Positions 1 through 11,439 of a stretch of DNA of 64,000 nucleotides are shown piece by piece. The notes below the pieces were generated by a model. The model saw only the letters and a program-made list of their open reading frames with translations. It did no database searches and was not told the origin of the DNA. Position numbers and translations under genes: made by a program. How positions within the stretch are numbered: the first letter of the stretch is position 1; the number at the start of each line of letters is the position of its first letter. Origin of the DNA: Epiperipatus broadwayi (lineage: Eukaryota > Onychophora > Udeonychophora > Euonychophora > Peripatidae); contig JAQFVV010000049.1 in NCBI GenBank assembly GCA_028023455.1, positions 7,608,647-7,672,646 of the forward strand. Direction: 5' to 3'.

Positions 1-1928
1 AAAATCTTCAATGGAGCTGCTGAATCTTTTCCGGACCAATCATGCTGCTAAAATTATGAAAAGCCACTAAAATGCTGTTCAAGTAATCGACTAAATGCAT
101 GCCTACGTTTTTTTACCAACCCGGACGTGTAAACTAAGAACCAGCCCCGGAAGAAATGGGTAATATGTTTCCATAATGAACCTTAAACTTTCTGGCCAGT
201 TTCGAACTTTACTTTACACTCCCTTTTAGAGCTCTTTTATTCTTTAATGTAACAATCTTTATAAAACCTTTTATTCATGCTAATGTAAATTTATATCATA
301 GTTCTCTCAACCTCTAGTCTTTAAACTTTCTCTTTTCTTACTTGGCAGTTCATTTACTATATTATATATATATATATTTATCGTGTGATTTATTAATGTC
401 ATTTATTTTTAATTATATGCCAATAATCTTTCGACTCGATGATCTCCTTTGTTTCCGTTGCCTTGAGCAAATAATAATATATTAATTCCAATAGTAATTT
501 TCACCCGTTAGAACTAGATTTACCATTCTATCAATTATCAAGTCGAAAGAAATTATTAAATGTTTTTATTTTTATATTTGGCTAATAATAAATTATTAGC
601 TCCGTTTCTCACCTATGTCCCCAGCTCCTATCTAATTTACAAATGTTTATATATTCATATATATAATGTTAAAATGTTTTTTTCTCATATTCACCAATAT
701 TTATTTATTCATATATAATCTAAAATGTTTTTGTAAAAAGGGTAGATAAAGGAATCAACTAAATACATTCTAATTCAGATTGTTTTCACTGTCTATTAAT
801 ATTCAGGAAGGGCACGATATTTGGGGCATAATTAATATGATTTACAAATACTTTAAAATAGTTTTCATTAAAAGCTCATTTGACTTTAATTAATTGATCA
901 AGTCATCATGTAGAGCATTCTATATGGGTTTTAGTATTCAAATGATGACTATCAAGTCATCATCTTCAAACGTTGCTGACGTAGGGCAATCTTCCGCTCC
1001 GTTAGGCTGGTCGGTGATCATATTTCTGTTATTTTAAATTATCGAGGAAGAAAGCACTTCCTCTCCTGTTCATATTAGTCAAAGGGCATAAGACTTGTCA
1101 GATGCAAGCCACCATAGGACTTCGATTATCGACTAGCTATTATCTTTCAATTTCATTTTATAGCTCATAATTCGTCAGCACCGTTACCTCTCTGTTCCAG
1201 TAAAGCCCGCTCTGATGCTCGTAATTCATGATGAAGTGATTTCAATTAAAGTCAAACAAATTCTCAGTTATATTTAATTAAATAAGTTTTCCAATAAAGA
1301 TTAAAGTTATGCCCTAAAATATGTATCTTGCTCTTCATGAATGGATTTGCGAATGTGAAAATAAATATCACATTCTTTCGTATAAAATTAGAGTAATAAT
1401 TTCCTTTACTAATGAATACCTTTATCTGCCTTTTATTTCTTGTTGGGGGCATAGACATAGACTTTCAAATATTGCGTAATACTCATTGGCATATAATAAG
1501 GACCGCCACTCTTATTATAATTATAAACTCTGTTAAAGGCTAGAAGTGATTAATATAATCATTATTTAAAATTCAAACAAAACAAATTATTATTATTAAA
1601 TATTTTCTAAACACACTTGGTTTCTTAGTTCTTAATTCTTTTATAATTATTTTAATGTTAATACTCGCTGTCTGTGTTGGCAACCCGAACATATACATAT
1701 GATTCGATTTAAAATTATTTTTAGTCAGTTTATTATCAGATATTAATGTCAGTTCAGGGGTCTCTGATCCTCACCAACCATTGAGCTAGTTTCTTGGTGC
1801 ATAGCACTGTGCCATCGATTTAGATTTCTACTAATCTGAGCTGTTGAGTTGGGTTTGAATTCAGTTTTGAACCAGCTGAGTTTGGATCCGACTTGCAGTT
1901 TTTTTTGGTGGGTTTTTCGACTGGTACA
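1..1928 (+). mobile_element. Left LTR (5'-truncated by window) of a gag-only LTR retrotransposon
   Basis: This stretch matches 5578-7478 almost base for base in the same orientation, with scattered, mostly C/T and G/A, differences and a few short indels (for example near 1185 against 6740, and 1640-1665 against 7185-7215). It ends in CTGGTACA at 1928, as the right copy does at 7478, and beyond that point the two copies diverge. A tRNA-Lys-like primer site follows 12 bp later, which fixes this as the upstream LTR. The start of the LTR lies outside the window. No protein-coding signal is seen. Regulatory elements of the LTR could not be identified with confidence. Confidence 0.88.
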
Positions 1929-1940
1929 TGGTTATGTTTT

Positions 1941-1958
1941 TGGTGCCCAATGTGGGGC
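1941..1958 (+). promoter_or_regulatory. Primer binding site, tRNA-Lys1,2 type
   Basis: TGGTGCCCAATGTGGGGC differs from the tRNA-Lys1,2-type site TGGCGCCCAACGTGGGGC at two positions. Both are C-to-T changes at CpG, as expected from methylation decay. It sits 12 bp downstream of the LTR end, the normal place for the minus-strand primer of a Ty3-like or retroviral-type element. Confidence 0.8.
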
Positions 1959-3393
1959 CCAATTTAATAAACCCCACACATGCCCTGGAGATAGTAATTA
2001 TGATTTTAGTTACTCAGTCATTTGAGATCGCAATAAATTAAATGTTTCAGTAGAGTGATATTTTAGAGAGTGTTGTATATATTTAAGAGAAAAGTTATGC
2101 GATTTATAACACATAACTGAAATAATTTAATAAATTAAAATGTCATTTTGTAATCTTCTTTCTTATAAGTAAATGTTTTAAAGATTATTTTTTAAATGTT
2201 CTTCAGCAAAAGATTCATTAGTTAGAATAATTATTTAAATATATATATATTATACGTTTGTGTTATACGCAATTGTGGTAGTAGGAAAATTATCGTTAGA
2301 AAAGTAGTAAGAGCAGATAAAAGCAAGGGGTAAAATAAATGAAATATTTTGTCTGTGTCAAAATTAATTATATGTATCTCAGTCTTATAATTAAAAATAT
2401 CCAATATGATATCATGTTAAAAGTTTTAAATTTCAAAGTATTGCTTGCTAGCACATATAGTTAATGTTCACTCTGTATTCTTAGTAGCCTCAAAGCAGGC
2501 GAAGACCCTCAAACTGGGAATTATCTGTCAAGTAGTCCAATACAGTGTGACTTTACACTTTAATGACAATAATTTCTAGAGTAACCTCAAAGCAGGTGAA
2601 GAGCTTTTGTGTACACCAAGCAGCCAGATGCAGTTGGCAAAATGCTTAAATGGTTTACACGCTTTTATGCTAGCAAGATTAAAAATGATATCAACAAATA
2701 AAAGTTCTTGTGTAATATTAATTTTGACATTTTTTCTTTGTGTGTGAAAGCCTCATGCTTAGTGAAAATAATATTTGAACTCTTATATTTAAACTCAGGT
2801 CAGGAACGCGTCAGTTGTTAATAAATGATAAATATTCATCAATCGAATTGCTCTATCAAAAATTAAGTCAGTCATATGTAGTTTGGGGGTCAATGGGTTA
2901 TTTCACATGCCCTATTGATCTCATTTTGCTCACTGGTGCCCATATAAATAAATTTGTCAGCAAATTTGATTGTCAGCACAGTAGTGGGTCAGTTGTCTAA
3001 ATAATGAAAACCAAATGTGTCCAATACAATTACTTGTACTACCTGCTAATATATATATATGAATGTTTGTATATCACTAATTATTTGTATAGTTTTTTTT
3101 TCAGACATGGGAGAACAGTTGAACAGAGGGAAAGTGAGTAATGTTTGTTTTTCCTTATCTTTAATAGTTTTTTCTAAATAAAATACATGTCTCATTCAAA
3201 GAATTAATAGAAAGAGCTAACCAAGAAAATGTAGGCAAACTAAAACTAAACTAAAAAAGGCAGATTACATAGATTGGGGAAATAATACGCAGCAGCTAAT
3301 GAAGATAGGGACAATGGGACCAGTAGTCAGAGACCTAATTAAATGTACTGAAGAAAAAAATTATTATTTAAGTATACAGAGAGTGCCATAAGT
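1959..3393 (+). mobile_element. Untranslated leader of the LTR retrotransposon
   Basis: The stretch between primer site and gag shows no long reading frame. Two diverged copies of a block beginning 'cctcaaagcaggcgaag' occur at about 2489 and 2585, so the leader contains an internal duplication. At 3106-3133 a short segment starting ATGGGAGAACAGTTGAA resembles the gag start at 3436. It is preceded by a pyrimidine tract plus AG and followed by GTGAGT, which look like splice acceptor and donor signals. A 61-codon open frame at 2815-3000 has no recognisable motif and is not treated as a gene. Confidence 0.55.
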
Positions 3394-4538
3394 TTGATTC
3401 ACATTGTTTATTATATTATTTATTCACTTTCAAAGATGGAAGAACAATTAGATAAAGGATTGACTGACGATAGTGATGCGCCTTCAACCACCTCCAGTGA
3501 ACGAGAAATCACTTTTAAAAATCAGATCAATAGGAAAAAGTGCAACCATCAAAGCAGAAAGATGGCTAAAGACAATCATGATGATCAAGAGACTTTTCAT
3601 ACGATCCTCAGAGAAATGAGAGAAGACAGGAAGCTAATGATGATGATGATGAAGAGGATTTTAAAGCTTGAGGAAACACGAGGGACCCAAACCAACCCAG
3701 AGATTGTAAAGCATCATACAGCAATAGACACTTACAAGGCTCCAAGAAGTGATGAAGATGATCAGACCACACCAAAAGAAGTTGTGGATAGTAAAGAAGA
3801 TGACAGTGGAGAATATGAGTCAAACCAAGAAATGGTTGCAGAAACTGATTTAAATACAGACAGGGAAAAAGATGTTCAGACCATTAGTAAAATAAAACAA
3901 AAAATAGAAATGGAACGGACGATAAACCCTGAAATGAGTCTAAGGAATTTGCAGAGACCATCCCTTACATCTTCTGTAGAAATTCAAATTTTGAGGGGTA
4001 ACCCAGGAGAAAAGCCCATAGATCACCTAGGCAGCATTAAAGAATTTTTCTGTCTGCACTCTGTAGCAGAAAAAGAAAAGGTTATCCTAGCCAGCCACTA
4101 CTTAAGAGAAGCTGCCAAGGCATGGTGGAAGCTATTAAAAAACCACCTACCACGATCCAAGGATATGAAAATGCCATTTAAAAAAAATATTGGAGTGAAG
4201 AAAGGCAGGAGGGCATTTTGCATAGACTGAACACTCAGAAGTATCAAGAAAACTGCAGACAGCGATATGCAGCCTACTTCATCCAGCAAGTAACCACATT
4301 CAAATCCCTAACAGCCTTCAAATATGAGGACCAACACATCATCCAGACGATCAGACATCATTTACCCCCATGGATCCAAAGAATCATGCTTGGGATGTGC
4401 CCTATGTCAATAGAAAAGACCATAGACTTTTTGACTGCAATAGACTATGGGAACTTGACACCAACCAGAAAAGACCAAGACTATGACCATTATCAAAAGT
4501 TAAAACCATATGTGCCACCTGATCCAGGGAAACAATAA
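3394..4538 (+). pseudogene. gag: Gag polyprotein of an LTR retrotransposon, frameshifted
   Basis: Two overlapping open frames (3394-4230 and 4218-4538) read as one gag-like protein interrupted by a one-base frameshift, probably in the A run near 4178-4187. The likely start is the methionine at 3436 (MEEQLDKG), because an intron-like boundary precedes it. The first half is charged and low-complexity, with a run of methionines. The retrotransposon gag signature lies around codons 205-250 of the first frame: a PIDHLGSIKEFF segment followed by AAKAWWKLL, the Trp-Trp-x-x-Leu pattern of the Ty3/gypsy-type gag family. The second frame continues the helical capsid region (ENCRQRYAAYFIQQ, HHLPPWIQ). 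No CCHC zinc knuckle, protease, reverse transcriptase, RNase H or integrase follows before the right LTR. Gag would package element RNA. This copy is broken and the element must depend on another for enzymes. Confidence 0.72.
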
Positions 4539-4598
4539 GACAAACATTAAATGACAGATATATATACAGATGACCGACTGACATGACCATAGGGAAAA

Positions 4599-7478
4599 TG
4601 AGACTTGATTAACGGACCTATTTATAAGCTAGATAATATTTAAAAAAATGATCGCAATGAGACATGTATAATTTTGTAGTTTGTACAGATGATATTATTC
4701 ACGCTCATGCTGTTCTCCCAGAGTCTACCAATTAGTCGAGTACACTTATGTGAATGTATCACGCATAAGTAAAGAGATTTTTTTTTCATTGTTTTTTTTT
4801 TGAAGTGAAAAGAAATGAAGCAGTCGGATCTGAGTTCGATCCTAGCTTCATGACATCTAGCCATAAGCCCACTTCAAACCCTAGTACTAACCTTAAATTT
4901 CCGATGCAATGGGGCTTTATACGTTCAATCCACGCTAATTTCCATAAAGAATAACTTATTTCATAAATGCGTATTAAAATTAATTAGTTTCAGATTTAAA
5001 TTGATCAATTCTATTAATAAATTCATGGTAGAATTATTCATGAATTTATATATTATAACTGCATGGATTGTGCATATATATTTGTAAATATTTAAATATA
5101 TATAATTGTTTAAAAGTTTCATTGCGTCGGGAATGTTTGATTTTATTTTTAAATAATTTGATAAAGTTTTATTGATTAAAAGCTACATTCTTTCGATAAG
5201 CTTTCAGATTTTCCCTTTCCAAAAACAACGGTTAAAGTTTTATTAATTAGAAAAAAAATAAGGATTTCCTAATTAAAATCATTTTCTGATTTTAAGAATT
5301 CATTTTCTAATTAGAAAATGAATTCAAGTTAATGAGTTTGAAAGCCTTATCGAAGGAATGTATCTAAAAACAACCAGTAAATCTAAAAACATTGATAATG
5401 AAAGAAGCGCTAGCCTGAAGGCATCAGAGGACAGATATATAGCTCTGAAAAGTTTGGAGAAAGAAGCCATCTTTGTTGTAGAGAAGTGCAGTAAACTCTG
5501 TGCATTTTAAATAGTGTTTCGATCATGGTAAGGGGCTAAACGTCAGGAATCTGGCTATCGGTTCCTGAAGTCCCCTGAAAATCTTCAATGAAGCTGCTGA
5601 ATCTTTTTCGGACCAATCATGCTGCTAAAATTATGAAAAGCCACTAAAATGCTGTTTAAGTAATCATCCTACGTTTTTTTACCAACTCGGATGTGTAACC
5701 TAACAACCAGCCTCGGAAGGAATGGGTAATATGTTTTCATAATGAACCTTAAACTTTCTGGTCAGTTTCGAACTTCTTTACACTCCCTTTTAGAGCTTTT
5801 TTATTCTTTAATGTAACAATCTTTATAAAACCTTTTATTCATGCTACTGTAAATTTAAATTATAATTCTCTCAACATCTAGTCTTTAAACTTTCTCTTTT
5901 CTTACTTGGCGGTTCATTTACTATATTATATATATATATTTATCATGTGATTTATTAATGTCATTTATTTTTAATTATATGCCAATAATCTTTTGACTCG
6001 ATGATCTCCTTTGTTTCCATTGCCTTGAGCAAATAATAATATATTAATTCTAATAGTAATTCTCGCCCGCTAGAACTAGATTTACCGTTCTATCAATTAT
6101 CGAGTCGAAAGAAATTATTAAATGTTGTTATTTTTATATTTGGCTAATAATAAATTATTAGCTCCATTTCTCACCTATGTCCCCAGCTCCTATCTAATTT
6201 ACAAATGTTTATATATTCATATATATAATGTTAAAATGTTTTTTTCTCATATTCACCAATATTTATTTATTCACGTATAATCTAAAATGTTTTTGTAAAA
6301 AGGGTAGATAAAGGAATCAACTAAATACATTCTAATTCAGATTGTTTTCACTGTCTATTAATATTCAGGAAGGGCATGATATTTGGGGCATAATTAATAT
6401 GATTTACAAATACTTTAAAATAGTTTTCATTAAAAGCTCGTTTGACTTTAATTAATTGATCAAGTCATCATGTAGAGCATTCTGTATGGGTTTTAGTATT
6501 CAAATGATGACTATCAAGTCATCATCTTCAAATGTTGCTGACGTAGGGCAATATTCTGCTCCGTTAGGCTGATCGGTGATCATATTTCTGTTATTTTAAA
6601 TTATTAAGGAAGAAAGCACTTCCTCTCCTGTTCATATTAGTCAAAGGGCATAAGACTTGTCAGACGCAAGCCGCCATAGGACTTCGATTATTGACTAGCT
6701 ATTATCTTTCAATTTCATTTTATAGCTCATAATTCATCAGCACCAGTAAAGCTCGCTCTGATGCTCGTAATTCGTGACGAAGTGATTTCAATTAAAGTCA
6801 AACAAATTCTCAGTTATATTTAATTAAATAAGTTTTCCAATAAAGATTAAAGTTATGCCCTAAAATATGTATCTTGCTCTTCATGAATGGATTTGTGAAT
6901 GTGAAAATAAATATCACATTCTTTCGTAAAAAATTAGAATAATAAATTCCTTTACTAATGAATACCATTATCTGCCTTTATTTTCCTGTTGGGGGCATAG
7001 ACATAGACTTTCAAATATTGCATAATATTCATTGGCATATAATAAGAACCGCCACTCTTATTATAATTATAAACTCTGTTAAAGGCTAGAAGTGATTAAT
7101 ATAATCATTATTTAAAATTCGAACAAAACAAATTATTATTATTAAATATTTTCTAAACACACTTGGTTTCTTAGTTCTTAATTCTTTTATTCAATAATTA
7201 TTTAATTTTAAGGCTTGCTGTCTGTGTTGGCAACCCAAACATATACATATGATTCGATTTAAAATTATTTTTTAGTCAGTTTATTATCAGATATTAATGT
7301 CAGTTCAGGGGTCTCTGATCCTCACCAACCATTGAGCTAGTTTCTTGGCGCATAGCACTGTGCCATCGATTTAGATTTCTACTAATCTGAGCTGTTGAGT
7401 TGGGTTTGAATTCAGTTTGAACCGCCTGAGTTTGGATCTGACTTGCAGGTTTTTTTGGTGGGTTTTTCGACTGGTACA
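4599..7478 (+). mobile_element. Right LTR of the gag-only retrotransposon
   Basis: From 5578 to 7478 it is a close direct repeat of 1-1928. The upstream limit is inferred: a purine-rich stretch AGGGAAAA directly before TGAGACTTG at 4599 would serve as polypurine tract and TG start, giving an LTR of about 2.9 kb. A TGTACAG at 4682, which would better mirror the terminal GTACA, is an alternative start. The 3' end CTGGTACA at 7478 is supported by divergence of the two copies just beyond. The upstream flank is outside the window, so a target duplication cannot be tested. Confidence 0.75.
5184..5362. repeat. Foldback inside the LTR with a perfect 30-bp palindrome
   Basis: A left arm at 5184-5206 (ACATTCTTTCGATAAGC...) pairs with 5339-5362 with two interruptions. 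Near the middle of the enclosed segment, 5296-5325 is a perfect 30-bp palindrome centred on CTAATTAG, bounded by GAATTC on each side. The equivalent part of the left LTR lies outside the window, so it is unknown whether this is part of the LTR or a small insertion. Confidence 0.7.
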
Positions 7479-8599
7479 CATCTATTGAATTTTTTTAAAC
7501 TAAATATATTATAATGTATATAGGAATATACACATATTACAATAAAAAGTTTGTGGAAATTTTCACTTGGGGGTGAATTAATAAAAAATTAAATAATTCA
7601 TATGAAAACTAAATATGGTTAGCATAGTTTCAATTACACACAAGTCTTGGCAAGCTATACATTATAAAAAGAAATTATTCTAACTAATAACAAATCTGAA
7701 TAAAGAGACAAGTTTACCCAGCATGAATTACATTTGGACACTTATATTTGGCATATCATTATTTTATATTTTATAATTTAAGTTTTAATCAAGTAGTGAT
7801 CAATAATAAAAAACAAAATAATTTATTATCAAATAAATTATTTATTTTAAAAAATAATAATAATCGTGTTGTAATAATTATTAATATTAAAATTCATGTA
7901 CCAAAATCAACAAATGCATTCAGGATTGACAATCCAACATAATGCCAAACTAAGCCAAGCCATCCTTGATATTAATAATTAGTAATCCAATAACCTATAA
8001 ACTAAGTGCTATAAGTCTAAGCAATGGGTGAAATGCTTGTTAAAGATAAGATCAGCTTATTACTATAATAATATTTCAAGTAACAGCATTAAAAAACACT
8101 CATTATTAATTCACTGATATAACCATAGTTATTAAAATATAATGGCATTATTAATGTTTTTATAAAAGTACTTATTACACATCTAAGTCATTATAAAACA
8201 ATGCCATAGGAAAATTTCTAACTGGAACTAACAATATTAAGCCAAATACATTTAATCACCCATTATCAACTGTCAATATGTGCATTATTGGCCAACCATC
8301 ATATACCAAATAAATATTTATTAACAATTAAACAATCATAAATTTAAACTTATAAATCATAAATAATGCAGTTACTAAAACATGATGTCAATAAAATACA
8401 ATTGAATTATCATTTATCACATTTGTATTATTTTTGACATTACAATAAAATGTTTTGAAATATTAATTTTAATACACATTATATAAAGATATATTGTGTT
8501 TTCTGGAAGGTTTGAGATGATAATGTTTTAGTTGTATTCATATATTGGATTATTTCCATCATCTAAAATGAGTATTGAATGTCTTTAAAAAAATTTTAA
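7479..8599. other. A+T-rich DNA, no recognised feature
   Basis: No coding pattern, repeat pair or structural RNA was recognised. The 64-codon open frame at 7748-7942 is Asn/Lys/Ile-rich and looks like chance A+T-rich sequence. Confidence 0.5.
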
Positions 8600-8805
8600 C
8601 TTTATTTATATATTCTAAATACATTCAACTTGTAGTAATAGCACATAGGTTAGTATATGCCTAACATTTTGAGAGGTATTATTCTTCCCTCTTCTTCAGG
8701 TGTTGCCAGCCTGACCAGTGACCATAGTAGCATGGGAATTGAACCTGGACTGTTAGATTCTTGAGTATTGAATTTTAAGGTGATGCTGCTAAGATAACAG
8801 TCAGT
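8600..8805 (-). mobile_element. tRNA-derived SINE, minus strand
   Basis: On the minus strand a pol III A-box-like TTAGCAGCATCACC (complement of 8779-8792) is followed 33 bases later by a B-box-like GGTTCAATTCC (complement of 8735-8745). This is the internal promoter layout of tRNA-derived SINEs. The body that follows contains CAACACCTGAAGAAGAGGG and then CCTCTCAAAATG, a hairpin flanked by GAAG and an (A)AAA box, resembling the degenerate ribozyme-like tails seen elsewhere in the window. The ends and target duplication were not fixed. It could be a solitary tRNA relic with unrelated downstream DNA. Confidence 0.5.
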
Positions 8806-8937
8806 AAGAATTTTATATACTTATCTATAAGGTTCCTCCTGATTTCTTCACTTTTTCTTTGTTAAGATTTGATAAGTTATGAATAATTAATATTGGCATA
8901 AAATGATTGAGAAACAGTTTATTTTTTAAAAAATTAT

Positions 8938-9215
8938 TTAATAAAGATTTATAGGGTCTATGAGCACAGACTTTCACACGACTCACCACTCTCCACTCTA
9001 TCTAATAACACTGATACACTTAAACACATATATGTTGATGATTGCTGGTTTAGCATGAAATACGTATATTGGTGATTATTTATCTTTTCAACATATATGT
9101 GTTTAAGTGTATCAGTGTTATTAAATAGAGTGGAGAGTGGTGAGTCATGTGAATATGCATATATAGACGCAGGTATATAATAAACCTGTGTTTCAGTTAT
9201 TAATAAAGATTTATA
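8938..9215. mobile_element. Foldback element with 16-bp target duplication
   Basis: The 16-bp direct repeat TTAATAAAGATTTATA occurs at 8938-8953 and 9200-9215. Between them lies an insertion with inverted arms at about 8974-9038 and 9088-9152 (65 bp, few mismatches). The loop, 9039-9087, contains GATGATTGCTGGTTTAGCAT, GAAA and the palindrome ATACGTAT. This matches the hammerhead-like motif of 20154-20210. A 16-bp target duplication points to target-primed reverse transcription rather than a cut-and-paste transposon, although the foldback shape resembles a MITE. Confidence 0.72.
9035..9092 (+). ncRNA. Hammerhead-like motif, family B (degenerate)
   Basis: The order is UUGAUGA (the first C of CUGAUGA replaced by U), then a 4-bp stem UGCU/AGCA, then GAAA, then the perfect self-complementary AUACGUAU followed by A and UUGG. 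The stem I normally formed by the sequences flanking these boxes is not evident here; the long foldback arms enclose the motif instead. With the first core base changed, this copy is probably inactive. Confidence 0.45.
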
Positions 9216-11288
9216 AATTATTTAGTTTTTGTAATCTATTTACCAGTAAAAAGTTCTAATTTTTCTTCTGCAAATTTAAAGAACTTAGTAGATGATTTTT
9301 TTTTCCATTGTGGCAGTCCATTTTAAATATAGACAGAAGACAGTAGGAAAGCCTGAATAAAGTTGTGGCAATGGATGGTTATAAAGTATTGCTTTTCAGT
9401 GTAGCTGAAGATATAGAAGAATAGATTATTTATTTGAGTTTTGAATTCTAATTTCTTAGAATAAAACATATTTACAAATTCATTTTGAAAGTTTAAAATT
9501 CAATGTTTTTTTTTTTTTGTTTTTTTTTTCAAATAAAAAGCATCATTCACATGATTAAACAGTTTTTAAGAAGAAATCATTCTTGGCCAATAACCAATAG
9601 AACAGTAAATGATTTTGCAGTTTATTTAAGAATATTTGGTAGAATATTTAAATAAATGATTATTAGTTCTTTACAGTTAATATTTTAAATTCAACAATTG
9701 ACTTTCTTTTTAAATTATAATTCAAATAATACACAATAGGTTTTTATTATTAATAATAATATATTTTAAACATATCAATAACATCACATTTTTTTATTAT
9801 TTTTATTTTTCATAAATTTTCTTATTTTACATACTAATAAAATATATTATTATGGAATATATCATTTCAATATATATATATATATGATTTAAACTATCTT
9901 GATAAAGCTCCAAATATCTGCTATGCTATTTGAGTCTAATTGAAATTTTTCTATCAATATATATGATGGTAATTAAATAAAAGTTTTATCATAAAATGTA
10001 GATAAAGTTTATTTCAATAATTCTGGCATTTATTTGTTCTTTATTAATCTAATTTTCTTCATTATATATTTAGCATATAAGTTGAACAGATAGAAAGATA
10101 ACACAACTCAGTGTAATTTCTTTACCAATGTAAAAGCAGTCTCTTTCACCATAACACATCTTAATGATGTTTTTATTGCCATAAGAAAGATAAAATGTTC
10201 CAATAAATCTATTACTAAAAAAGTCACTTCATAATTTAGCATGCTTAACTGAACTAATTGTCTTGTTTTAATCAATAACATATACATGTGTGTGTGTGTT
10301 TACTATTCACTTATCAATTATATTATCTAATATACATCAACAAAAGTGTTTATTTTTTCAATATATGGAGATTTCTTTTTGTAATATAAGATTGTAAGAT
10401 GTAGTTTATGGTTTTAGAATAACTTTATTTCTGTATCATATAGGAGATCTGGTATTTTCCACACTGTATCAAAACTACTTTTTTAATATAGAAATAAAAA
10501 GTGACTTCTTTCAAACTATAGGCCATTAAATAGTTTTTTGGATTAATTATCATAATATGGTCATGTGTCAGTGTTATGAATTCTAGTAGATTTATTTTTG
10601 TCATTCAACATAGTGCTGCTCTGAACTCTTTTATTATTAAAGGTTTATCATTGTAGAGTCTTGAGTAATATTGTGGTGAAACTTTTCTTTTTATTCCTTT
10701 AATGTCTTTGAGCATTGTTATTTATGTGATGCCAATAGGCTTTGAGAAAAAAAAGATTTGAAGTCCCCATATACCTTTTATAACTTAAAAAAAGGTAAAA
10801 TCTCAGAGGAAACTTCACTTTTTATTAGAATTGAATCAACAGGCATACAACTCCTTCATAATCTTAATGATCATTTGCCAACTTTTTGATAACTATTTAT
10901 TAGATGAAGAATTCTTGGGTTAATTATATTTATTAATAATTAACTGAGTTTAAAATCTATATTTAGACTAATATTAATATAACAACCCTTAGTCTTATTA
11001 ATAATCATTAATAACATTAATGCATTTATTTATAGACAGTAAATCATTATTAAAATTATGTAAGAATTGTGTACATGTAAATTAAATTATAATATGATGG
11101 GTAAATATTGAAAGAAATTAATAAGCATTTGGAAAAAATTTATAATTTTTTTGTGGTGACTTCAGTCAATCAATTGAAGGAGGTTAATACTTATTAATAA
11201 ATTTTTATATATATAATTTTTTTTTGTATGCATCAGTCTGTCAGATTACTTTGATTCTTGGTCTGGGGCAGTTGTTCTAGGTTAAGTG

Positions 11289-11290
<2 letters not shown>
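9216..11290. other. A+T-rich DNA with simple repeats
   Basis: Long T and A tracts (for example about 9507-9530) and short TA and TG runs (near 9875 and 10287) are present. No coding frame, inverted repeat or element was recognised. Confidence 0.5.

Positions 11291-11291
<1 letters not shown>

Positions 11292-11368
<77 letters not shown>
11292..11368. repeat. (TA)n microsatellite, about 77 bp
   Basis: An uninterrupted TA tract. Open frames across it on both strands read as Ile-Tyr repeats and are artefacts. It is followed by a small inverted pair: CTATTCTGAT near 11387 and ATCAGAATAG near 11446. Confidence 0.95.
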
Positions 11369-11371
<3 letters not shown>

Positions 11372-11439
11372 GCCAGATACTCAATCTATTCTGATACAGA
11401 GGGCACCAACAGATCACTACATATCTGGAAAATTTGTTT

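Noticed and set aside
2815-3000. 61-codon frame in the LTR-element leader
   Set aside because: No motif, no repeat of the frame elsewhere, and it ends before the splice-like signals; probably chance.
3608-3823. 71-codon minus-strand frame opposite gag
   Set aside because: It is a Ser/Leu-rich shadow of the acidic, Lys-rich gag coding strand.
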